From contig JAJTUP010000008.1 in the NCBI GenBank assembly GCA_021399435.1, positions 186,001 through 250,000 of the forward strand: a DNA stretch of 64,000 nt. Reading direction: 5' to 3'. The DNA comes from Diaporthe sp. PMI_573 (lineage: Eukaryota > Ascomycota > Sordariomycetes > Diaporthales > Diaporthaceae). This document shows, piece after piece, positions 55,040-64,000 of the stretch. The position numbers and the translations under genes were made by a program. Every line of letters starts with the position of its first letter. Position 1 is the first letter of the stretch. Below the pieces are notes generated by a model that was not told where the DNA came from, searched no databases, and saw only the letters and a list, made by a program, of their open reading frames with translations.

Positions 55040-57131
55040 TCACTGAGAAAACCTCGACTGCGCACCGAAACTGCGTGTCCTCGGAGCCGCCTTGGACTTA
55101 ACCTTTCCAGCCGTCCACACCCTGAGCTTCTTGCCGGTGAACCAGAGCACGGGGATGAACATGGAGATGACGATCATGGTCTCGGCGTAGATGACGAAAG
55201 TCGCGAGGAGACCCTTCTGCGCGACCCAGGTGGTGGCCAGGCTGGCAAAGAAGAAGGCGATGATGATCTTGAGCGAGCTGACGTTGACGAGCACGGGGCC
55301 CGCCCACTGCGGGTACGACTCAACAATAAACACATTGATGGTGACCATGAGGCACAGGAACCCAAACACGATGAGGAACGAGCCGATGAGCAGCACGGAC
55401 CAGTGCACGGTGGACTCGCCCGCGTACCCAAACACAAAGCATCCGGCGATCCCGCCCAGGAACGGGATGATGGTGTTGGCGAGGCCATACTCGGCCTCGC
55501 GGACGCCGTTGCGCCGCTTCGCGATCCGCGTGGACACCTTGTCGGCCACGGGGCCGACTATAACAAAGACCATGCCCGTAGCGAGGACAAAAGGGATGAC
55601 CGCGAGGCCCGTCCACTGGAACTCCCAGCCCTGGGCGAGGAGGGCGAACGAGCCGAGCTGCTGGGCCGCCTGGTTGGTGACGAGGAAGACGCTGTTGGCC
55701 AGCACGGACCACACCACGGCAGGGAAGAAGGTCGTCCGCAGGGTGTCCAGCATCGATATGCCGGCATTCTTCCATTCGAAACCAAAGTTGCAAATGCCGA
55801 TGTTTGTCCAGAGCGTCCGTGGGCCGAACCTGGCATAGTCGATCTGGGGACGCATTTGCCCAGGCGCAAGCTTCTCCTCGGACTTGCCACCTATTTTCGC
55901 GTACAATTAGTAAGGGTGAAGAAGAAGGCCAGGTAATTTCAGAGCCTTACCAAGCGCCTCCCTGGAACGCGTCCATCGAGTCTCAGGGAGGAGTCCGATC
56001 AGGAGTAGCCACGCAACAATACCGGCGCCCGACGTGGCGTAATACAGGTAGCGCCAGTCATAGTTAGCAGAGATATATGGAGCAGCGATGCCCAGTCCGA
56101 CAATAATGAAGCCCTGTGCCCTCGTTAGTTTTCAGATTGCACGTAGATATAAGCAAAAGCAGCAATGAAGAATTCTCACCTGACTAGCCACAATGGCAGA
56201 CTGCGCCTTACTCCGCTGATGGACGAAGACCATGTCCTGCACGATAAGCGGGATCAATGCCTCGACCGCACCAGCACCCAGCCCCATGACTGCCCGAGCA
56301 GCGAGATGGGACTCGAGCGAAGTCGACAGCCCGGCCCATAGCCCACCCGCCCAGGCGAGCACGGCGGTCAGCAGGAGCACAGGACGACGACCGATGGCGA
56401 TGGAGAGAGGGACCAGCAGGTAACTCGCAATGCCGTTGGTGAGCAGCGGAATGGTGGCCAGCATGGACACCTCCTCCAGGCTGGGCGGCTTCACCCCCTG
56501 TGGGATCACGGCCAAGGGGTTGAGTTGCGTGCCCTTGCCTCCGGAGGCGGCGACAAAGTCGATGTTCTTGATCGTGGTCGGGTCGACTCCGGCATATTCG
56601 AGAAGGAAGATGGGGATCAGTGAGCCGATGATGACCTCGGCGGAGAGGGCTAGAGATCCGACTGTTTCCACCCCAGAACGAGTCAGACGCCGTGACGGAG
56701 TGGCCAGGTACGACAATGAGATGCGTTGAGGCTACTCACAGAAGCACAGTGTGCCAATGGCAGTCCATTTCCTCCAGTTGGGAAGATTCAAAGGATCTGA
56801 CGTCTTGTCAGTCTACCGTAGCAATATGTGATACTACATGTAGTGAGAATGTTTACCTTTTGGATCTGATGTGGGCATCTGGGCAGCGAGATGTCAGCTT
56901 GATGGCTTCCTTACCCGGCCAAGGTGTGAAGGCTAAACGTACCGGAATCAACCTGACGTTCCCATTCTCATCGAACATGTCCGCGCTACCCACGACCTGC
57001 GTTGAGTCGCCCTCACTCCGAATTGACATGACCTCGACATCGGGTTCCTTCTTTTCCTCCGGGTACGTGTCCATCTGAGCGAACGTGGTGGTGTCGACCC
57101 TCTGGAGGGGCCAGCTCATACGGCCCGCCAT
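55040..57131 (-). CDS. Major facilitator superfamily transporter (DHA1-like), 587 aa
   Basis: Six exons on minus: 56943-57131, a 22-nt microexon 56857-56878, 56740-56796, 56180-56661, 55951-56113 and 55040-55890. Introns are 64, 60, 78, 66 and 60 bp; all phases agree. ATG at 57131. The cytoplasmic N terminus (about 85 residues) ends RLIP|MPTSDPK|DPLNLPNWRKW, a hallmark of fungal MFS proteins of the Hol1/Flr1/allantoate type. The transmembrane region has the A-motif-like loop SIAIGRRPVLLLTAVLAWAG between TM2 and TM3, VMGLGAGAVEALIPLIVQD after it, and a second half with FVIVGPVADKVSTRIAKRR between TM8 and TM9. Twelve helices are expected. The C terminus is short and basic. Plasma-membrane export or uptake; the substrate is not predictable from sequence. 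No metabolite cluster is attached. Confidence 0.92.
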
Positions 57132-60100
57132 ATCTGCTGGCTTTGATTGATACGAAACTCTGTTAATTCGGGCGCCGGGCCATGAGAGAGGATGAGAGCC
57201 AGGTGGGAGGGTGCAACAAGGCGACTCAGGACGGCACGTATATCAATGAAATGTTGACTTCACACCACCATTGCGGATCCCCAAACACCACAGTATTACA
57301 GCAAGAGCATATACGTGAAGAATGTATAAGATGTAGCAGCAACACAGATGGGGAGTGTTTCGAGAGAGGGCCACCGCTGGATATCATGCAGAACAGTTTG
57401 AGGTTCTGCTCCCCTGACCGGTAGGGTACAAGGTCTGGGTGCCCAAATAGAACTCTGCCCAGGCTCTAGGTCTAGCGCATTGTGGGCAAGTTCTCGACTT
57501 TGACGTCCGGGCGCCGTTCTTGGGGGGATGGACCAGGGCCCATGCCCCGGACGGTGATGGCTCCCTGTCAGGGGCTCCACGATATTTCGTTGCAGGTACG
57601 GAGCCCACTGAATAGACTTCGATAAAACCAGGGACAGCCACCCGTATGGACGGAGCTGAACGGTAAGAATAGCAGTCGAGCCTGGGCGGATAGCAGGCCT
57701 CGTCTGATCCATTATAGCGTAGCAGCGTGGTGACGTCCGCAGAGGGCATTTGCTGCGCTCAGGCTGCCGGCGAACTCTGACTTTGGACGATCCAAGACAG
57801 GTTTTGGTCTCCGTCCAGAAGGGCCATGACTCCTGAACCCAGCAGACACTCCCAGGACGTGAAAAGTGAGGGCTCCCAGAACAAAACAAACGACACGCAA
57901 CACCGTCAGTCGATGATAGGCATGTGGTGCTTGAGGTTTTGTCATTGCATACAAACACCAGACGGCAACCGTCTCGCCCCTCCACAGCGGGATGTGGGCA
58001 AGGAGGTGTAGCTGATTGTACCAACTGGCTTGGCGGTGCCCACGGTTTCGAGCCACCGGGATCGCCAGCAGCCTGCGCAGATCCGGTGCACTTGACGTTG
58101 TCTCCGAAGAACAACAACTGGGGCAAGCGTCCCTCAGTGGGGACCGTCCAGTTTCGATCGACTCTGGCTCAGGAAGCTGTACGCGCTGTATGGATGCGGA
58201 AGAGCCGCAGTCAGTGCGGCTGGGCGGGCAGTCTCGGGAGCTGCAGCTTCCCTTCTGCGGTCAGGGTTGATGCATGCCATGGATTCAGTTAGGCTCAGAG
58301 GCTGAGAGACGGCGTCCACTTAACACCATCCCATCTGAACATGCAGCCAGCCCACCGCACTAGCACCTTGCTCTGCCCGGTAGATTGCGTCTGCTTCCCC
58401 ATGTCGATGTCTCGAAACGGGTTGGCGAGATGCAGGAATAGGGTTGGTGGGGGCGGCAGATGGCGTGGCGCGCACGCGGACTCCATCCACGCATTGTGCA
58501 CAGATGCCACATGATATCAGCCAGACAGAATCCATCAGCTGTGCACTCTTGTGAACATGGCCAGATGCTGGGCGTTACTAGTAGAGTGGTTCATCAATAG
58601 CCCGCAGTCAGGCCATATGATCACTGCGTTGAAGGGAAAACCTGAGGGGAGACAAAGTTGTCGCTGATGCTTCAGGTTTGGGCCAAGCAGAATGCATGGG
58701 AAGGCCATGAGACAACCCCTGGACCGGAAGGCCCAATATGGGCAAGGATGTTGCCTGTCAGATCTGGGATGCAACGTGGGCCCTCCTAGCCCTACGACGG
58801 GCGGCAGCAGACCACGGAACAAGAGGTTCTGCTGGCTATGGCTTGTACGATATGTATGCAGTCAGCCGTGGCCCTGAATGCCGGGCACAAATGTGGGTTG
58901 TTATCCGGACTCTTGATAGTATCATGGTAGCACTGGAAATATGGACCTATAGAAGCTTTCGGCACCGCTGATTTAGCTTTGGCCCACGACATGAGAAGCT
59001 TCTCACCGGCGTGGGATTTGGCTCCACCTGGCCACCGTGCTTGGGTCGGCCGGCCATTTTTATTGTTTGTCTTTTCGGCAACCGTAAGCCGTCCGAGTGA
59101 GAACAAGGAATGTTTGGGCGATGATCATACGTGCGGCCTCACTTCTGGGAGACAAACATAGGCTGACATCGCTGATCATCTCGTGAATTGAACAGGATGG
59201 TCGGCAGTCGCCCCCAGTCACCCAGTCGTCATGGTCTTGCCCGTCGGCGCGGCGAGCTTGTCTGGCTGAGACGGCATGGCATTGTGTGAGCAAGCCTATT
59301 GCCTATACATGCCACAAATATGTACGCAGCACAGGTTGGTGAGACCTTGCGGAATATCCAAATGGGTAGATTCGAGGTTCTCCGTCCCCTACAGAGCCTA
59401 TCTCCCCGATTACTTGTGATGATGCTGCTCACACGGTTTCTACACGGCATCGAGATTCGAAACGCCGCAGACCGACCGAAACTATGTGAGATCCTTGAAA
59501 GGTACGCAGATATACTTGCAAGGCCACCACAAAGGCTCTCGCCCCGCATCAGAATGCCTTGGAAGCACAGCCTTGAAAAGGGACAAGGAGTCCCAGTGCG
59601 GATATCCCACCTGACCGTCGCGGATTCAGATGATCGCCCAGATGTGTCGACCCGTCAGCCCGTGAGGCAACCTCGCATGAACTCAACGCTGTGCCCGTAT
59701 GTGGAGGGGAGAGCCAAAACACTCCGGCGGGAAGTGGAGTGTGGAGTAAAGGGCCGAGACAGGAATCTTCCGTAACGGGCCCGTGTCTTTTCCGCGACTC
59801 TGTCATAAACTTGGTTGAAACAATGATGATCGATCAGGCGCCATGTCGGCGCGCATCCTCTTTACTAAGGTGACGACGACGACACCTACAGGCTGACAAA
59901 TGAGTCTGCTGCATCAGTTGGTCAGCATCATCAAGGAATGGCAATGATTACAGGAACTGCTGAGTCGCCAAGTACTTGTTCGTCACGTCATGTTCGCCCG
60001 GATATGACTGGGATCGAGTGGGTTGTAGTGATTTCTGCATATGCAAACTGGCGGCAAAAAGCAGCAGCCATGCGCTTGCTTCCCTAAGCTAGTCATGTAT

Positions 60101-60245
60101 GGCCCCGGGCGTTATGTCCACGCAACAGACATGTGCAATCCGAACGCCAATGCTAAAACCGAGTAAAAGAAATAGGAAGACCTCGCCCTCGACTGACACA
60201 GGCACCCAGGCTGACTAACTGGCTGACCGGCCTTCTGTCAGCCCA
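57132..60245. other. Long intergenic region upstream of the MFS and UBC6 genes
   Basis: No well-supported gene. A minus frame of 276 codons (57296-58126) lacks an ATG at its start and shows a shadow-like composition. A plus frame at 59320-59775 is listed separately with low confidence. GC content is moderate to high with no AT-rich decay. Confidence 0.35.
59320..59775 (+). CDS. Hypothetical protein, 151 aa (doubtful)
   Basis: An uninterrupted frame from the ATG at 59320 (open upstream to 59299 without ATG). The first 75 residues look like a soluble helical protein (RLLVMMLLTRFLHGIEIR and LCEILERYADILARP); the rest is polar and basic. No family is recognised, there is no signal peptide, and no splice-supported extension was found. 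It may be a chance frame in the GC-rich spacer. Confidence 0.2.
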   Translation: MYAAQVGETLRNIQMGRFEVLRPLQSLSPRLLVMMLLTRFLHGIEIRNAADRPKLCEILERYADILARPPQRLSPRIRMPWKHSLEKGQGVPVRISHLTVADSDDRPDVSTRQPVRQPRMNSTLCPYVEGRAKTLRREVECGVKGRDRNLP

Positions 60246-61128
60246 TTATATGCCCTGGCCGAGCAGGCGAGCAATCAGAACGTAGAAGAAGATGGCACCG
60301 CCGGCTATCAAAAGCTTGTGGTCGGTCATCCAGCCCCTGCCCGCTTCTCTCTGCTGCACCACCGCGTCGACGACCCCTTGCACCTGGCTGCCACTGGTTC
60401 CCATAGAACCAACTAACGGTGGTCCACAGGGTGCCCCGGCGGCGTTCAGGCTCTGGCCGGTCGCGGCGTCGATCTTGTTCTCCTTCATCCACTCCCAGTT
60501 GGCGACGTCCTCCTCGGGCCACTCCTCGCGGAACTTCTTGCCGCCGTCGCCGACCTTGATATTTCCCTTCTGCGCGGCCTTGCCGGTGTCGTAGGTACCG
60601 CCTCCGGTCGAGTTCCACCAGCGCGTCCGGGCGGCCAGCAGCCTGCGCTCCTCGGTGGAGGCTGTGATCGAACCTGTCGTGACATCGTTGGACGTCATGA
60701 ACGACAGCAGGCCCACCAGGATGGTGCTGACGCTCCAGGCGGGGTTGAAGGAGCGCGGGTGGAAGTCGGAGATGGTGAGACAGAGGCGGGTGGAGGGCGC
60801 AAAGCGACCCGACGGAGTGTGCATGCGGATTGCTGGTGGCTTGAAGGGGTAGTCGGTCGGGAAGATGAGAGTGCCCCAGTACTGGCCATTGTGGTACGGT
60901 GTATCGGGTGGGCCGGTGATCAAGTAGTGCCATCTGATTGAAGGTCCGGTCAGTAACATCCAGGCGACGGCGGACTCGTAGGTCGCCAAGATAGGGGGCG
61001 GGGGTAAGAGGGCGGACATACTCTAATATGTTAGACTCGCATGGGTGGGCGACGATGTATGGCGTCGGCTCCTTCTGCATGGTCTTGTACTCGCGCGTTA
61101 GGCGCGTGCGAGCAGCCTTGGTAGCCAT
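60246..61128 (-). CDS. ubc6: Ubiquitin-conjugating enzyme E2, Ubc6/UBE2J2-type, tail-anchored, 264 aa
   Basis: Two exons on minus, 61022-61128 and 60246-60933, with an 88-bp intron (GTATGT...TCAG) in phase 2; ESNILEWHYLITGP reads across it. ATG at 61128 (GCCATGG reversed, good context). The UBC fold runs from ARTRLTREYKTMQKEPTPYI to about residue 150. The non-canonical active-site block is RLCLTISDFHPRSFNPAW with catalytic Cys87, the same position as in yeast Ubc6, and without the HPN motif of most E2s, as expected for this branch. The C terminus has a single transmembrane helix (HKLLIAGGAIFFYVLIARLL) without a lumenal domain, i.e. a tail anchor in the ER membrane. It works in ER-associated degradation with Doa10-type ligases. 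Its promoter is shared with the divergent SAM50 gene. Confidence 0.96.
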
Positions 61129-62017
61129 GGTTGCTGCGTGGCGTTGTGGTCAATATTCGGTGGTGATGATAGTGGTGATGATGCCGATGCCGATGGTGAT
61201 GGCGAATGATGCTGACGAGGGCCCCCGGAAATGATTCGGCTGGCTCGGGATGGGATGGTCGAAAAGGGAAATGTGTCACGACGCCCCTGGTAAAACCAAC
61301 AAGACAACGAGCGCAAACGATCGTACGAATACTGCACGTAGACTCCTAATGCCACAGGTGAAGAGGACAACGAAATGAAAAGGAGGAAGGGCCCGAAGGA
61401 ATGGCCGTTGTCCAGGGCTCGGTGCGTGTTGGGAGGCGAACCTTTCTAGGAAGAGGCTGACATGGTTGGTGATGACTGTCGGCGAGATGGATTAGGGAAT
61501 GGGGTACAGAGTGGCACCTTGTACGCATGCGGCAGGCTAACAGCCTGCCTACTCAGGCCGTTGAGTCTAGTGTTAGGGGATCGGGCGATTCGCAGAGGTG
61601 CTAAACTCCAATTCATGCCTGGCTTTCCGTTCGTTGAGTACCTGTGCGTTTTGGCCAACATTTCTGGTTGGAGATCACAATGCAGAGCACTGAATGTTTG
61701 ATGGATTTATGAGATATTTATCACTCGCGTCAATTCTTCCAATAAAACCAGTGCCATATTGCAAGTATGCTAGACCTTCTGCTCTGTTACCCTCCCTAGC
61801 AGGGGGCTGCAAGCACCCGGTAGTGGATGAGAGATGGGATACGAGGGAAGAACGGAGTACCTGGGTACCTAGGTACTTGGGTACCTCACCAGCCACTAGC
61901 ACAGCCACTTCAGGTGGGAGAGCGATCTTCTCCGAGACGCGACTGCTCGAGATATCCAAAGGTTTCCAGACCATCTTGCAAGGTGCATATCAGCCAGAGA
62001 GCTCTTGGAGACCACCC
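61129..62017. other. Divergent promoter region between UBC6 and SAM50
   Basis: About 890 bases separate the two start codons. The UBC6-proximal part is rich in ATGG/ATGAT repeats (61160-61215; on the UBC6 strand CATCAC/CACCAT-like). At 61858-61885 a GGTACCTAGGTACTTGGGTACC-type repeat of GGTAC units occurs. No gene is supported. Confidence 0.55.
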
Positions 62018-63743
62018 ATGGCTTCCAATCAAAGCTCCGGTGGCATTTCTGTACGTATCATGTCCACGCTGCTGCCCTCAACTGTCCAATAGCACTCAAT
62101 GGCTAACACCGCGCTGTCGCAAGGCCATCGAAGCCCTCCAGAAACTCGAGACCGATGCCGCCATCCTGCGCCAGGAGGCCCAGAACATGGAGCAGGCCGA
62201 CCTCTTACGGCACCAACAGGCTCTGCAGAGACGGCTTCAGCTGGTCAGCCAGCCCTAAATTCCCCCGAAACGTTGCGTCCACCAGAATACCCTCCTGACT
62301 TGCGATCAACAGTTGAGCGACCACCTCCAGCGACCGGCCACCATCAACTCCATCGAGGTCCACGGCGCCAAAAACACTCGCAAAGGCTTCTTGGACCCAG
62401 TCTTTGCCCCTCTCGTAGGCAGCGGTCGCAATGCCGGCACAACACTGGGCGAGGTCCTCGCCGGCGTGCAAGAAGCCACCTCCAAGCTGGACCGATTCGA
62501 GATATTCAAGCCCGAGCCCACCGTCTTCCTCTCCGATGCCCGCGATTCGAATCCCCACGCCGCCGGAACCGATATCGATGTATCCATACGCGTCGCTGAG
62601 AAATCCCGGTTTATGCTGAAGGGTGGCACCGACCTGGGTAACACCGAGGGCTCCGGGTACATCAACCTGCTCTGCAGGAACTTGTTTGGTGGCGCCGAGC
62701 AGCTGTCAATCAACACCAGCGCAGGAACACGGACGAGGTCGGCCTACAGCGCAGCTTTTACTGCGCCCGTCAACGGCAACCCTGATCTGAGACTATCTGT
62801 GGAGGGTCTGTCCTCGAACACGCAGAAGGACTGGGCAAGCCACGACGAGCTGATCAAGGGGGGAACTCTCAAGGCGGCGTGGCTGTCAAAACAGGGCGAC
62901 TTGTATAACCTTGCATACTCTGGGGCGTGGCGGCAGATCACCGGGCTGAAAGCCGGTGCCTCACCCACGGTCCGGGCAGACGCCGGAGACAGCATGAAGA
63001 GCTCCCTCGCCTACAGTTTTACGCGCGATCGCCGGGACAACCCACTGCTCCCCCAGAGCGGTTACCTGGTAAAGACGATGACCGAGCTGGCGGGTTTCGG
63101 GCCCCTGCGCGGCGACGTCGCTTTCTCGAAATCGGAGGTTGAGCTCGCCGGAGCAGTTCCGGTACCACTTCCAGGCGTTAGCAGCAAGCGCACCGGCATT
63201 TCCATCGGCGGAGGTCTCAGATTCGGCATTCTTTACCCCCTTCCCCTCGGCTGGTCCCCCAAGGGCGAGTCCATCCCTAGCCTGATCAACGATCGTTTCC
63301 AGCTCGGCGGCCCCACCGACGTGCGTGGGTTCAAGATTGGAGGACTTGGTCCTCGTGAGGGGACGGATTCAGTGGGCGGCGACGTCTTCGCGGCGGGCAG
63401 CGTCAACATGCTGCTCCCCCTGCCCCGGACAGGAATCGACTCGCCGCTGCGGCTGCAGCTTTTTGCGAACGGAGGCCGCCTGGTCGCTCTGCAGGACCAG
63501 AGTCGGGCACGCGAGCAGGAGAGCAAGGGGCTGGCGATGAGCTCTAGTGCGGTTAAGAGCGGGATGGGAAGGGCGCTCAGCGAGCTGAGCAACGGGTTGC
63601 CGAGCATAGCGGCTGGCTTTGGTCTGGTGTACGCGCACCCTGTTGCGAGGTTTGAGCTCAACTTCAGCTTGCCTTTGGTGATGAGGAGAGGAGAGCTGGG
63701 GCGCAAGGGTCTCTCGGTTGGTGTGGGTATCAACTTCCTGTGA
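62018..63743 (+). CDS. sam50: Sam50/Tob55, mitochondrial outer-membrane beta-barrel assembly protein, 527 aa
   Basis: Three exons: 62018-62050 (33 nt), 62124-62243 and 62313-63743; introns of 73 and 69 bp, all phase 0. The first intron has a GCTAAC branch site; the second uses a weaker GTCAGC donor. The ATG at 62018 gives MASNQSSGGIS, then AIEALQKLETDAAILRQE (helical), then LSDHLQRPATINSIEVHGA, start of the single POTRA domain. The rest is the 16-stranded Omp85/bacterial-surface-antigen barrel, with FQLGGPTDVRGFK (the VRGF loop-6 motif, residues about 390-400), GLVYAHPVARFELNFSLPL and the C-terminal strand GLSVGVGINFL. Sam50 inserts beta-barrel proteins such as Tom40 and porin into the outer membrane. 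The exon structure of the first 50 residues is inferred; the 62313-63743 part is certain. Confidence 0.94.
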
Positions 63744-64000
63744 TGACTGGATGAGCTGAGTTATTGGAGCGAATGAGAGCATATTAGGGAATGCTGCTGG
63801 GGATGTAAAATAGGAGCTCAGGTGGCGAGCAATGTATAACTCATCAACTCCTGACTTGACCTCGCTCACAGATGATGCTTTCTTGCCCTTTCTTAGACTT
63901 ATCAGCTCAACACAACGCATCGGTCCCACTCAGGTGCGACTCCTGGCACGGCACCTGCTCTCGAATGCTTGAAACCCGGAGTTTGTCCTCCATGACCCTT
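63744..64000. other. Right edge, 3' flank of SAM50
   Basis: Presumably 3' UTR and spacer. No gene is recognised before the window ends. Confidence 0.5.

Noticed and set aside
55191..55936. Long plus-strand frames opposite the MFS gene
   Set aside because: They are antisense shadows in GC-rich coding DNA. The minus-strand transporter is certain.
57296..58126. 276-codon open frame on the minus strand
   Set aside because: It has no ATG at its start, a Cys/Pro/Arg-rich chance-like composition, no domain and no splice partners. Overlapping frames in other phases are also long here because of GC bias.
1..64000. tRNA, rRNA or other structural RNA genes
   Set aside because: A visual scan for tRNA B-box-like GGTTCGANTCC sequences with a paired A-box gave none that fold convincingly. 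A dedicated covariance-model search would be decisive.

Overview
The window looks like nuclear DNA of a filamentous ascomycete (Pezizomycotina, most likely Sordariomycetes). The reasons are short GT-AG introns of about 50-100 bp, a HET-domain protein, a cAMP-receptor-like GPCR, remnants of PTH11-type rhodopsin-domain and PD-(D/E)XK-like genes, secreted plant-wall esterases, a Tad1-type LINE, and single-copy eukaryotic genes (Ubc6, Sam50). Species cannot be named from sequence alone. I found no rRNA, tRNA or CRISPR array. Gene models were spliced by hand from codon phase, splice signals and family conservation.

Layout: (1) 1-18 kb is sparse: an orphan protein (961-2196), a large HET protein (4883-7198), two more orphans (10761-11441 minus; 14843-15685) and a seven-TM receptor (17001-18337 minus) with an apparent one-base frameshift. 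(2) 18.5-25 kb is a transposon nest: the tail of a CENP-B/pogo-type DDE transposon, a 30-bp island identical to the LINE, then a nearly full-length Tad1-like LINE whose two ORFs carry only four in-frame stops. (3) 25.8-34.6 kb is a metabolic/secreted segment: a GcvT/LigM-like demethylase, a CE16-type GDSL esterase, a decayed GH79 glycosidase and a CE12 rhamnogalacturonan acetylesterase. (4) 35.7-46.7 kb is a gene graveyard: an SDR fragment, a GNAT pseudogene, a rhodopsin-domain pseudogene and a decayed PD-(D/E)XK-like gene, with two apparently intact genes among them (a secreted CrtC/kievitone-hydratase-like lipocalin and a 105-aa MADS-box-like protein), ending in a Ty3/gypsy chromodomain scrap and a purine-rich minisatellite. 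(5) 47.8-64 kb is healthier: a conserved fungal protein, a secreted HExxHxxGxxD zinc protease, a zinc-finger protein, a 12-TM MFS transporter with a 22-nt microexon, and a divergent housekeeping pair, UBC6 and SAM50.

Functionally, the esterases, the GH79 remnant, the secreted protease and the lipocalin-like enzyme fit a plant-associated or saprotrophic lifestyle. The central part shows repeat insertion and gene decay, partly with substitutions compatible with repeat-induced point mutation, whereas the right end carries core functions (ER-associated ubiquitination, mitochondrial outer-membrane beta-barrel assembly). I did not find a clear new multi-gene system. The best leads are the mosaic transposon junction, the snapalysin-like protease, the mini MADS protein and a few unrecognised orphan ORFs.
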